64,000 nt of DNA, from NCBI GenBank assembly GCA_014529385.2, contig CM043956.1, forward strand, positions 92,813,221 to 92,877,220, written 5' to 3'. The translations under genes were made by a program, and so were the position numbers. The stretch comes from Adiantum capillus-veneris. Lineage: Eukaryota > Streptophyta > Polypodiopsida > Polypodiales > Pteridaceae. Under the pieces are notes generated by a model. The model had not been told where the DNA came from and ran no database searches. It saw only the letters and a list, made by a program, of their open reading frames with translations. How positions within the stretch are numbered: position 1 is the stretch's first letter; every line of letters begins with the position of its first letter. Below, piece after piece: positions 32,090 to 42,897 of the stretch.

Positions 32090-32607
32090 AAATCTGTTGT
32101 GTCTTGCTGTCGCCGGGCTGATCTGCTGTGCAAAACGCTAGGCTGATGCTGTGGATGAAAACGCTAGGCCTTCGGATGCAAAAACGCTAGATCTGCTGAT
32201 GTGGGGGGAGTCTTGCTGAGAAGGTGCCTGTTGAACCTTGGTTCCTGCTGCCTCTTCTGCCAGAAAGTGCTAGCGCTAGGTTTTCTTATATACTTGCTTT
32301 GCTAATTTGCCCTACCCAGTTCCGAACAAAAGTCACTTAAAAATAATAAGTGAAAATTGGCTAAAATAGGGAAAATAGGTCTATGCACTGTAAAAATGCT
32401 CCTGATGGGTTCTGATAGAAATCTGATGATCATGCTATGTGCAACCAGAGGATATGCATCTACTTTAAGTGTCTGGACATGCATGGTCTGCAAACAGACT
32501 CACAAAAGTGCCAGAACACTTCCTAATCTAGGCTAACTGAACTGAACCGAACCCATGTCATGAAGTAGCTTGTCCATGTACTCATAGGGTTAGATGTGCA
32601 CGTGACA

Positions 32608-32700
32608 ATAAAAGCGCCACTTCTACTTTGTGACACAATTCTCCCTCTTGATGTATGCATAAAATCAATTCCTCTTTGCATAGGGATTCTTTGAACATAA
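32608..32700 (-). pseudogene. Cop-3 gag, upstream part
   Basis: The minus-strand frame reads FDYVQRIPMQRGIDFMHTSR and joins in phase, across Gyp-E, to the knuckle at 24413. Its own upstream part is replaced at about 32700 by Gyp-D LTR sequence. Confidence 0.7.
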
Positions 32701-33617
32701 TCAAACTCTACTGACTCAAGGGATGATTGTTGCCGCGGTGACTCCTCCGAACGAGGCACCTCCGGGGCTGATTTGATGTACCTTGTATCCTCCTCGATGT
32801 GGGAATGACGGATGACCACCACGGGCTGATTTGCACTCCTGATGTGAGCTGAAAACGTAGACCTCGACGAGGTCGCGATGGACAGCAATGGAGCACTCGA
32901 TTCCGGCGAGGAAATGGCCGAGGGGAGGTCTCGATGGGCTGCTGAAGTACCGGACCGCAACAGCAATGACAATGGTTGTAGTTCTCGCCTGCTCCGTGGT
33001 GACGGTGGGCTGAAAACTGAAATCGCTGGCCTGTTTTGCTAAATGCTGCTAGCGTTGGGGCTGATGGCTGGAATCGCTGGCTGATCTGCTGCGTACTCCA
33101 AAAACGCTAGCTGCTGTGCAGGGGCTGAAAACGCCAGGTGGCTGCAATCTGAAAATGCTGGCAGATTTTGCTCTCCAGAGCTAGGGCTTGATCTTCTGAT
33201 GGAAAATGTTGGACTATGGGTCGCCTTTATAGGTCAGGGTTAGGCCTTTTGAATTTATTTGGCTTTAGGTAGGGCAACTGTTCACCAAGTTGCACATCCT
33301 ACCGCTCGAGAATCTGATAGATGCGGTAACTGGCTCGTTGGATTTCTCTAACCTAAAACTACATGCACGTCATGTGAGATGCCCACCATAGTGTAATAAC
33401 GCTTGCCAAAACGCGTATACAAACCTTTTATGCAAGAGGGTTCCAAAACTGGAAAACCTAATCTAGTGGACTTGTCCGGACATGCAGGTCCTGCGAATAG
33501 GCTCACAAAGTTGTCGGTACTAATCCTCCTAGAGACTAGGATTCTAGACACTTTTATCTAGGAAGAAGGGGAAAACTGGCTCTGGAAGTTGATGAAGCAC
33601 GTCCACGTGGCACACAT
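32701..33617 (-). mobile_element. Gyp-D LTR fragment, reverse
   Basis: It matches 37205-38190 along its length, including GACTCAAGG.ATGATTGTTGC at its left. Both tips are missing: the left passes into Cop-3 gag and the right is cut by the Gyp-F LTR at 33618, about 20 bp before the LTR start. Confidence 0.85.
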
Positions 33618-35234
33618 TGTAATGGAATTTGCCTATTCAATTTGAGAGTAGCGGAATTTAATGAGAGTACTTTCAAGAAATGATTTTGTGAGCATAGCGG
33701 GTTGACATAATTGAAGATAGCAACATAATCATAGCAATTAGTTAACTTGGCATAGACAATACTTTTGCAAGAGAGAGAATTTAGAGAACATGACAACAGT
33801 TGAGGACCGGATTTATGTGGAGCCGGTCCCCCCTCCAATAGACATTTGTATTATGATTTCTCCCATAAAGAGAGACTTGTTACAATACATTCTTTGTGTT
33901 CCTTGTGACCTAGGTGAAGCAATGAAGATGGAAAGCTTCATGCATCACCATCATATCATAACCTAAACTTGAAGAAAGCTTTAACAATACCAAGCCTCAG
34001 TCCCAAGACCTCAAACACCTTCGAAGGTGGAGAGAGCTAGCAGGGAATGAGGGTAGGGAAGAGGAAGAAGAAACATTTCATACGAGAAAGAGCTAGTTCC
34101 TCACTTATCATAACTCTTGTGCTAGCATACATAATAGCATAGTAATGAAGAAGAAATAGATGGCAAGCTCAAGCATTGAAGCATGGCTCTTGGATGGATT
34201 TGCACTCCATAGCCAAGAGTGTTGGTGTAGGCTCTCAACCTCTACTTGCTTGGAGAAAGAGAGGGAGCTCTTGCACTTTGCATAGTACACAATGAGAGTG
34301 TTTGTGAGTGTGTGTGGGTGAGTATACCCCCTAAGCACCCCCCTAGCTTGCTTGGGTCGACCCCCCTTGTAGCTCATGCTTGAAGCTCATTGGACCCCTC
34401 CAGGCCTAGCCAATCACAAGCAGGAGCCATTACAAGCAACAGGGATAGCCTTGGGACAAGTGTCTCCCTTTCCCCTTTGAGAGAGAGGACTTGATAAATG
34501 CAAAATCAATTAATTAAATATCCTTTATTATCATTGGACCCCTTGGGTGGCCAACCAATAGGTTTCAGACACGCCATGAGGGCAACATGAGGAGGAACTT
34601 GACAAGTGTCCTTGCTGCCTCTTCAAGTTGGGGCTTCCCTTGTGTGTGTGTGTCTGTGTGTTCTCTCTCATCCCCCCCCCTTGTAGGCTCGCCCCCCTCC
34701 TTGTAGGGATCTTTTTGACTTTGGATGAGCAAGCCCCTTAGTCATCAAGCATGACTAAGCACTTGAAGTAGGGGGTGTTCCCACAAGCATCTCAGACAAG
34801 CTTCTCAAGGCACCTCAAGCACCTTAATCATGCACCAAGTCAAGCACCTCAAGGATGGAGTCAGTCAAGCACCTCAAGTATCTTAATCAAGCACCTCAAG
34901 CATGACAAGCACCTCAAGCACGACAAGCACCTCGAGTTTGGGCCGGGTTCCCACCTCAAGCTCAGCCCTAGCTTACCTAAGGTCAAAGGACTTTTACACA
35001 CATTATTGGAGGTCTTCAATGAAGCTAATCCTAAGGTCTTATGCTCCATTGGTTAGCCTTGCTCTTGATAGACCATCTCCCATTTGGGCCCCTTTACTAT
35101 TGGCCCCGTGTTGAGATAGATCTATAAGCACATATCTATATCTTAACACTTGTTCTCGTTTATTCTCCCACATTAAGTGATCAATTTAATATGAGAAAAT
35201 CATTTGGGTTGGTTAGATATTAGATTTTATGACA
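33618..35234 (-). mobile_element. Gyp-F 3' LTR, reverse
   Basis: On the minus strand it begins TGTCATAAAATCTAATATC after a purine tract and ends CAAATTCCATTACA. The 1617 bp have no homologue in the window, so the exact left end rests on the TG...CA rule and on the break in Gyp-D homology at 33618. Confidence 0.65.
34790..34935 (+). repeat. CAAGCACCT minisatellite
   Basis: About ten loosely spaced CAAGCACCTCAAG units within the Gyp-F LTR, with spacers of 0 to 20 bp. Confidence 0.85.
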
Positions 35235-35250
35235 TTACCTCTCTCTTGAA
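35235..35250 (-). promoter_or_regulatory. Gyp-F polypurine tract
   Basis: On the minus strand TTTCAAGAGAGAGGTAA directly precedes the LTR TG. Confidence 0.7.
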
Positions 35251-35660
35251 ATCATAGTCGTCCTCGACTATGAGGTAGAAGAGATAAAGCCTTAGTCATT
35301 AGTCAATTGTACTTAGCGGGTAGAGGATCCCGTTTTTAACCTACGACATCTTTCCAAGATGGATGACTAATCCATTTGGTGCTTGGGAGACATAGCTGCC
35401 GCAAGCATGTCTGCTCTTTAGTCCATTTTATTTTCCCAAAGTAGAGTGACAAATTCTACTTGGTGTTTGAGAGACGTCGTCATCACAAACATGATTCTAA
35501 GCATGCATACTAGTTAAATTTGTGCACAATTAAAAAGAGGACTAGTCTTATAAGACAAAAACATGAGTCATTTAAAAGAAATTTGTACATTTGCTTACTC
35601 TAATGTAGCATTGTAAGCATTGACAAGGTTCATACTATCCTTAAGTTGTACTCCTTGCAT
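35251..35660 (-). other. Gyp-F 3' untranslated region
   Basis: Non-coding stretch between the integrase end and the purine tract; nothing further recognised. Confidence 0.6.
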
Positions 35661-36065
35661 TCATCTAGCATCTTTAAAAGGATAATTTTTGAACTTAATA
35701 AGATACCGTCGGATTATCTTACCATGCCGTAGTACCTTGTCTTCATGCCGAAGGACAGCTTCGGGTTGTAGCACCTCTTCTTGGTCTTCAACTTCGGGAG
35801 GGTCTTCAATAATTGGTTCAGTTGGTGGCTCTCCTTTGTAGGGCTTAAGGAGGCTTACATGAAAGGCATTGTGTATAAGCCAATGGTTGGGCAACTTGAG
35901 TTGATAAGCCGTCTCATTGATGGGCTTCAAGATTTGGAAAGGACCATAGTATCTTTTTGCTAGTTTAGCATAATACTTTTGATGGCCCGTAGGATTTTTG
36001 CCCGTCGTTTGCCTTAATCGAGCCTTAGGAAACTTGAGTAAGACCCAATCATTTTCTTTGAACAT
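35661..36065 (-). pseudogene. Gyp-F integrase C-terminal part with chromodomain
   Basis: The minus-strand frame reads [15 protein letters not shown], the [12 protein letters not shown] module, [17 protein letters not shown], an acidic linker and then a chromodomain with [18 protein letters not shown], ending at a stop where Trp is usual. The organisation is as in Gyp-B. The DDE core is missing upstream. Confidence 0.88.
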
Positions 36066-36129
36066 TAAGGCTCTTTTGTGCTTATCAGCAGCAGCTTTTT
36101 GCCTTTGTTGAGAGATGGCTATAGCCTCC

Positions 36130-36453
36130 CTAATCGTGTGGACGCTCCAAAGGAACGGCCATGTGAGGTGTCAGCTTCCGGAATTTGACCATCCTTGTCT
36201 TGAGTGCCCTGAAATCCACACAAAACTGAAATGAGTTTGGTTTCTTATGAACAGAGAGAACTAGTAAACCAAAAAACCATACCTTGGGAGGGCGAAGCCT
36301 TCTAAACAAGACATCACCTTGTTTGGGCTGCTCTTTATCCGCCGATAGCGATTTTTTTTTACCTACGTGTTTCTCGTCATGCAATTGGTCGGAGACAATG
36401 TCCATAGGTCGACGGGGATGGTGTGTAGGGGAGTGATGATCCTTGGAAAACAC
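36130..36453 (-). pseudogene. Gypsy RT N-terminal fragment
   Basis: LLVLSVHKKPNSFQFCVDFRALK is the start of a gypsy RT (usual VLFV.KKDGS.R.CVDYRALN). It is directly followed by integrase-type sequence, so RT palm, RNase H and the integrase core are deleted between here and 36065. Confidence 0.78.
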
Positions 36454-36889
36454 AGAATTGAGTTTGACAAACCCTTCACTATATCATCATCTTCATCATC
36501 ATGCGCATCATAGCATCCGTGGGATTTGGTGGCAAAGAGGGTGAGAGAGGGGTAGGACTCATGGCTTGCTCGCCTTCTTCTCGATTGGTGGAGATCTCCA
36601 CACTGTTACGAGTCTCGACCATGCAAGGATTTCTCCTCTTGGTTCAAGGAAGGGCACATACTAATCTTTGGGAGACTATCTACCCCCTCATAGGCGCACC
36701 CCGCATGCAACACCTATTATACAATTGGTTGCCATTTTCCGACGCTCAAGGTGCACGGCTCTACGCACAATGGCAAGCCTACTATTCTAAGAGTGGGAGG
36801 AGTATACATCAAAGGACTGCCAACACAACCAAAAGCACGAGAGAAAAAAAACTTTTTGGGGATTAGATGATTAGTGCAAAATCTTTAAA
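36454..36889 (-). other. Internal 5' region next to primer site
   Basis: Unassigned sequence between the RT fragment and the Gyp-D primer site; presumably leader and gag remnant. I recognise no gag motif on the minus strand, and the open frame on the plus strand is probably accidental. Confidence 0.45.
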
Positions 36890-36901
36890 GCTCTGATACC
36901 A
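36890..36901 (-). promoter_or_regulatory. Gyp-D primer-binding site (initiator-Met tRNA)
   Basis: On the minus strand TGGTATCAGAGC follows the LTR end by one base. Confidence 0.92.
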
Positions 36902-36902
36902 A

Positions 36903-37058
36903 TGTAAGGTGCAACGGAATCGAAATGGTGAAGATCTAGTTTTACACTTCGACAGAATCCTTTCCTTCTTTCATTGCGTTATTGGTTGCTTTATGCTTGA
37001 ATGATGGTTCTTTTTACTTTCCGTGAAGAGAGGGCGTGAGAGAATGCAATAGAGATGT

Positions 37059-37111
<53 letters not shown>

Positions 37112-38208
37112 CACTCGATGGGGTCCCAACCAACCCTCTCAAGGGCCCCCCACACTGTTACCGATGTGGTATTTGCTTTAGATTGCGTAAAAATGATACA
37201 CAATGCAATACCTCAATGCAGACTTCACTGACTCAAGGAATGATTGTTGCTGCGGTAACTCCTTCGAACGAGGCACCTCCAAGGCTGATTTGATGCACCT
37301 TATATCCTCCGCGATGTGAAAATGACGGATGACTACCACGGGCTGATTTGCACTCCTGATGTGAGAGGGATGAAGGGCTGAAAACGCAGATTTCGATGAG
37401 GCCGACGATGTACAACAATGGAGCACTCGATTTGGGCGAGGGAATGGCCGAGGTGTTAAAGTACCGGACCGCAACGGCACTGACAATGGTTGCAGTTTTT
37501 GCCTGCTCCACGGTGATGGTGGGCTGAAAACTGAAAACGCTGGCCTGTTTTGCTGAATTCTGCTAGCACTATGGCTAATGGCTGGAATCGCTGGCTGATC
37601 CGCTGCGTACTCCAAAAACGCTGGCTGCTGTGCAGGGGCTGAAAATGCCAGGTGGCTGCAATCTGAAAACGCTGGCAGATTTTGCTCTTGAAGGCTAGTG
37701 CTTGATTTTTTGATGGAAAATGTTGGCCTATGGGTCTCCTTTATAGGTGACGGTTAGGCCTTTTGAATTTTTTTTGGCTTTAGGTAGGGCAACTGGCCAC
37801 CAAGTCACCCAACAAATAAAATGATTTATTTAAAATTTGGTCAGGGGGGGTCCAAATTGGGTGAAACCGTCGCACATCCGGCAGCCCGGGAATCCGATCA
37901 ATGCGGGAACTGGCTTGTTGGATTCCTCTAACCTAAAACTACATGCACGTCATGCCAGATGCCCACCGTAGTGTAATAACACCTGTCAAAACGCATATAC
38001 AAACCATTTATGCAAGAGGGTTCCAAAACTGGAAAACCTAATCTAGTGGACTTGTTCGGACATGCAGGTCCTGCGAACAGGCTCACAAAATTGCCGGTAC
38101 TAATCCTCCTAGGATTCTAGACACTCCTATCTAGGAAGAAGGGGGTAATTGGCTCTGGAAGTCGATGAAGCATGTCCCGGTGGCACACACAGCCATGTGC
38201 ATGTGACA
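36903..38208 (-). mobile_element. Gyp-D 5' LTR, reverse
   Basis: The 1306 bp LTR begins TGTCACATGCACATGGC and ends GCACCTTACA. Both ends resemble Gyp-E LTR ends but the body differs, so the two are sister families. It contains a (GA)n tract at 37061-37108 and repeats of the AAAACGCTGGC word. Confidence 0.9.
37061..37108 (+). repeat. (GA)n microsatellite
   Basis: About 24 GA units inside the Gyp-D LTR, near its 3' end on the minus strand. Confidence 0.97.
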
Positions 38209-39616
38209 AAAGCATTCGAAGTGGACTTTCTATAGAGCCAGACCGTGTATCAATCAGACACTATGAGTGAGGGATACGGCCAAAAAACACAATTACTGTC
38301 ATGCAGTCTACTAAAAACCACTTCACTCTCTTTGCACCGTCGATGCTCGGAATGCTCCACTCTTCACTTCAACCTTGCTTTGATACTACATGTAGAGAAT
38401 AAGCGAGCCTATACACTTCCACACTCAAGAAGCTCAATCCATTGCTATACTCACTCTTCTTCGTTAAGATAGTGCAGAATACACACTCTTCACTTAGTAG
38501 TAGATTAGTTTGTAGATATAAAGCTAGTCATAGTATGTGAGTCACTTATGCTACTTGTATGGCTGATTTAAGTGACCTCCTAGTACACACAATGGCTAAA
38601 GTAGAAATCTCTCCACCATAGCATATATCTTTGTCAATCCATCGCCGTCGCTTGTCGAATCGACTATAGTGTATCACATAGTTTCAGTTCTTCACCCATG
38701 CTTGCCCAAAAAATACTTGGCTGCCAGCAAGCAAAATTGATGGGCTGCCTATATTGATTAATGTCTTTGAGGGTCTCCACGACTTTGACGGAGGCTCCAT
38801 CAAAGGATCAAGACTATTCTAGCACGACATGAGAGACGTCTAGTATGACTATTTACAGAGGCGGACATTGACGATGCTCTTCAGCGACCAATGCAGTACA
38901 TCCTCGGACAATGCCCGAAGCCGAGCATCCTCGGACACTAATATTCATTTTAGCTTTTAGCTTTTTACCTTCTATTGTACTTGGATATTTTGTATCCATA
39001 CATTGTATTAGATCCAGCAAGATTGTATTAGTTTGGTCTCATAGGTCATTTTGGTCTTTTGCAGACCTTTAATATGAAATTTCATTTCATTTCATTTAAT
39101 TTCTCTCCTCTACAGTTATTCAAGTTGTTGTGAAGTACAAGTGTTGCCAAGTGTAGATTGTGGCTATCTCTGTCTGTCTATCCGATCCCTTGCTGGAAGT
39201 GGTTACAGTTGCACAAGAACAAGTGGCATGCATGTAAGTGAACAAAAGCCTTCACAAAAACAACCGAGTTTTTGTGAAGAACCCAAGAGTCTACAGATGT
39301 CCCAATTGCATGACGAGACTCCAATTTGCATTGAGTGTTAAAGCAATGCATTTTGTTGAATTGTGTGATGGGTGAGTGACACCATTGCGATTAAGTTTGG
39401 GGGGGGGGGGGAGGAGGGATGCTAAGAAATGTACTCGTCTTTGTTGGACAGTGTGGGAAAGCACATAAAGGTGCACGATATTGTGTGGTAGTGGACACGT
39501 GTTTGCATACGCAAAAGGTGGCGAGCCTTCCTACAACAAAAGCCTTTTTTCTTGTGCAATAGAGTCAATTGTTAGTCAATCGTTGAGTGTGCAACTCTTT
39601 CTCTTAACGCTGTTCA
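38209..39616 (+). other. No gene recognised; possible retroelement debris
   Basis: Many short frames, none with a motif I recognise. 38990-39110 has TTTCATTTCATTTCATTT and AT-rich sequence; 39399-39412 is a G run. No LTR ends were identified. Confidence 0.4.
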
Positions 39617-39620
39617 CAAA

Positions 39621-39811
39621 TGGAGTTCTGATATGGAATAATCCACCATGATTATGCTCAGTTGTTAAGTATGTGCACCATGAACAACCCCACATTAGGA
39701 TTATCAGAACTCGCAAATGGAGTTCTGATATGGAATAATCCACCATGATTATGCTCAGTTGTTGAGTATGTGCACCATGAACAACCCCACATTAGGATTT
39801 TCTCTAGGTAT
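39621..39811 (+). repeat. 97 bp tandem duplication
   Basis: Units start at 39621 and 39718 and are nearly identical, each from TGGAGTTCTGATATGG to CCCACATTAGGATT. Sequence on either side is unassigned. Confidence 0.93.
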
Positions 39812-40850
39812 ATATATTTTCTTCACTCGTACGACTAGAGGTAAAGAAGGACTACCTTTCTAGGGTTTGGTCACTCTAACCGTCACTAAGTCTAACCTCG
39901 AGGTTGTTTTCTTGGATTCATGTAACAGACTGTGTCTCTCTCTCACTCTCTTCTTTTGAATGTGTAGGTACTATTACAACAGCTCTTTGGGGTACTTTTA
40001 TGATGGAAACACAGGACTATTTTGTAACGCATCATCAGGACAATGGTGACCTCTTTTTTTCATTTTTATGGATTTTCCATACATTTTGTTTACTGAAGCA
40101 GTAATGGTGATCTGCAGGTTTAAGTACGAGGAGGAAAGTGGCTCCTATACAGAAGTGGTTGAAGCTCAGCAGAATTGTGAGTAGAGAGTTTTGTTGGTCT
40201 GCTCCAGAAGTTTGTAGCCCTCAAGCTTAGATTGTGAAGGTTGATGTAGAGCAATTGGTAACAAGGGAGCCCGATATGTTTTGTCGACGCCGCAGGTCTG
40301 ATTCTTTTGACTTCGAATGAGATTCCAGTAGTGTGCCTCAATAGAATTTTTCTTTAAATCCTGGGTTTTCACCCTAAAATATGAGATGTCTATACCCAGA
40401 TGCATGACCATGTGAGCCCTTGGTGACAAGTTGCTGGTTTTGCCCAGCTGAAGGCGCCAGTCTTCTGTCTGCAGAATTGTTTAGTGATATGGTATTTGTG
40501 GCAGGACATGTTTTTTGGGTTCTAAGTGGCATCAGTGTCTCCTGTAGTTTGTTTTAAAGTTTTTATGGTTTTGGCTTATGATTGAATGAGAGTAGGTGAC
40601 CGCTGACCCACCTCCTCAATGGAGACCTCATACCTCATCTGCAGCCCTCTTGTGGCCTTTAACCATGCTTCCCAACTCCCCCTACTTCTCAGCCCTTCCC
40701 CAGTGCTCTGAGAACCTTCCCTTCAGCTGGCTATCCCAAATATACATATCGTCTGACAGATTCACCTAGCTCTCCTCAAAAGTGAATTGAGATGCTGATC
40801 TCGTTACCTACGTAGCTGAGGTGTTAAATACCAGAACTTTGGTTTTTGGA
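39812..40850 (+). other. No gene recognised
   Basis: Short open frames on both strands. The minus strand from about 40430 down may be the degraded 3' part of the adjoining LINE, but no motif confirms it. Confidence 0.4.
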
Positions 40851-40854
40851 GGTT

Positions 40855-42310
40855 CATCTTGTAAAGCATCTAGATGTCTGCACAGCCCAGTACAGTGTCA
40901 TCTGCATATAGCCATTATTGATATCAAAACCCTCGCGCCCCTCGTCAAGTTCAAATAAAGTAGGGGAGATCGGACCTCCTCGCTTCGCTTCAATGGTGCT
41001 ACTCACTGGATTGGACATACCACTTGGAGCCCATATTCTTCTTGTCACTGTCTCGTACAAGATATAAATGCTTCAATCTATCTGCACAGGGATTTCAATA
41101 TCTTGCAGCCTCCTCATCAACCTTGTACTTGGCACTGTATCAAATGCTTGCAGGGATCCGTGCTCAGCACTCCTCAATGATTGCTGTCAATGTATTTTGA
41201 TGGTTTGTTGTGGTGTGCCCTCGTCTGTGCTCTTGAATCCCTGCCTCTAATTTAGCCAAGTACTCTCATTACTTCTTTCGCACAAGTTCATGAAAATTGT
41301 TCGAGTATATCCATATGTATGTAGACCGAGTAGTTAAGATTCTTGCCAAGTTTCTTGTGATCTCATCCAATGATGTATGTAAGTCCAGCTGGGTCAGCTC
41401 ATCCTAATGAGTATCAATGTCCATCTGACGTTTCCTTTGTAACTTCATACTGAGGGGTCTTAATTAAATGTGACGGTGTCCCTTGCCAAAGCTTGAACAC
41501 CTAAATGAATGTCTGGTATAAAGCTCAGTGATGCAATGAGATAGTTATCTTGAGTGCTTGCTACACTCTTTGTTCCAATGTGTGTAATCATACGTCCTTG
41601 GCACTCTGATAGTTCATCGAGAATGGCTTACCCATTATGCTCCCTGTAGAATGTTGATTGGCAATCGTCCATGCGAGCATTAGAATCCCTTGGTAGCAAG
41701 ACATCCTGAGTGCTTAAATAATATGTGAACACAATGGTGCATATGCCCCCATCCTACCACCACCCTGTACTCACAATGCACATGTTTTTCTCTTTGCCTC
41801 TTCCTCGAGGGTAGCGTTCATAATTTCTAACCTATTGTTTGCCATCTCTTTATGCTTCTTTCCCATCTCTACCAACTCGTCATTTTCCTTAACTGTATGT
41901 TCAACATTTTCCATTTTCTTTCATGCAACATTAGTAAAAGATTTGATTTCTTTTTGAACATGGGATTTTACTTCTTTCAGCTTTCCTTTCCATGGAGCCG
42001 ACTCTTCTTGAAGCTTTTGGATCACATACATTTCTTCATTTTTGTCTTCCAAGACTAGAAACTAGAAAGCATCTGATCTATTTTCCCGTAAGCCAATGAT
42101 TCCAATACATTTATTGCTTGTCTGAAGAGAGATTGCCATTCCCCTTGTATGCTTCCAAACATCTCGGTCTGAATATCTTAACATATCCTTCCTTATTTTG
42201 ACATATATGTCATTGTTGTGAGCTTCAATGGTTGCATACATATCCTTTTCCATGTCTAGCCTCATGTTGCTAAGTTCCAAGTTAAGCATGATGAGCATCT
42301 TTCCATACAT
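40855..42310 (-). pseudogene. LINE (L1-type) remnant: ORF1-like, endonuclease and RT pieces
   Basis: On the minus strand, from 42310: a charged helical stretch, then near 41716-41632 the endonuclease-like LLPRDSNARMDD (usual GDFNAR), and near 41150-40920 the RT segment with LQAFDTVPSTRLMRRLQDI and GGPISPTLF (usual KQGCPLSPTLF). Numerous stops and frameshifts occur. Order and spacing fit a LINE ORF2; the RT YADD motif is degraded. Confidence 0.7.
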
Positions 42311-42608
42311 GGGTTGATCTTCAATCCTAGGTTATTTTCCCATTCATAGAGGAATGGGAGGCGACGTTTTCTCATAATCTTGTTCAAAATTCGGGTTGTG
42401 CTTTGGGAATTTGTTCATCTTTTATTTTGTAAAAATAGGCAGCTGCACCTACCCTCGTTTGTGACTCAAGCTAACCTTCGCTTACATTCAAAAACCTTAC
42501 CTGTTGCTTGAATTAAAATTGTGGGCGGAGGTTACGAAGGTGAGAAAACCCTTGGGCAATGTTGTCTTTTAGATTGCATTCTCAGTGGGCTCGTGTAGCC
42601 ACTCTAAA

Positions 42609-42610
<2 letters not shown>

Positions 42611-42652
<42 letters not shown>
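42611..42652 (+). repeat. (GA)n microsatellite
   Basis: About 21 GA units. Confidence 0.96.
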
Positions 42653-42653
<1 letters not shown>

Positions 42654-42800
42654 CCGCATTCAACTTGAGCGGGCAGTTATGTGGATTTAATTCCTCCCTC
42701 CATTGTTCCACTGCTAACCTCGATGTACTTTCCTAGTGTGGTTTTTTATAGCAACCTATGAGATCTTCAAGTACTACTAGTGTGTGACCATCCTTCTAAC

Positions 42801-42812
42801 GTGCGTGCGTGC

Positions 42813-42879
<67 letters not shown>

Positions 42880-42897
42880 GGGGGGGGGGGGGGGGGG
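42801..42897 (+). repeat. Compound (GCGT)n-(GT)n-(GA)n-(G)n tract
   Basis: Four adjoining simple repeats change stepwise from GCGT to GT, GA and a poly-G run of about 20. Confidence 0.97.

Larger units (their letters stand above)
24414..32607 (-). mobile_element. Gyp-E: reverse LTR element with two nested insertions
   Basis: On the minus strand: 5' LTR (32607 to 28642), primer site, gag-like frame, 3' untranslated region, purine tract, 3' LTR (25640 to 24414). Flanks ATAAG (24409-24413) and ATAAA (32608-32612) form a target duplication with one change inside the Cop-3 gag. Without its two insertions the element is about 4.1 kb with an internal region of about 1.7 kb and no pol, so it is non-autonomous. 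Confidence 0.9.
28642..32607 (-). mobile_element. Gyp-E 5' LTR, reverse, split by Gyp-A
   Basis: The LTR lies in two parts, 28642-29288 and 32090-32607, separated by the complete Gyp-A element. The intact homologue at 25090-25120 shows the unoccupied site. It ends at 32607 with the reverse of TGTCACGTGCACATC. Confidence 0.92.

Noticed and set aside
32523-32972. A 149-codon minus-strand frame as a single gene
   Set aside because: It is a chance join of Gyp-D LTR sequence, Cop-3 gag and the Gyp-E LTR end.
36501-36866. Forward 121-codon frame with a Cys/Ser/Leu-rich start
   Set aside because: It lies inside the reverse-strand element between RT fragment and primer site; no known motif, so treated as accidental.
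39930-40140. Short frame with TALWGTF, resembling replication protein A OB-folds, and therefore a possible Helitron
   Set aside because: Only a few residues match; no Rep/helicase motif and no Helitron ends were seen.
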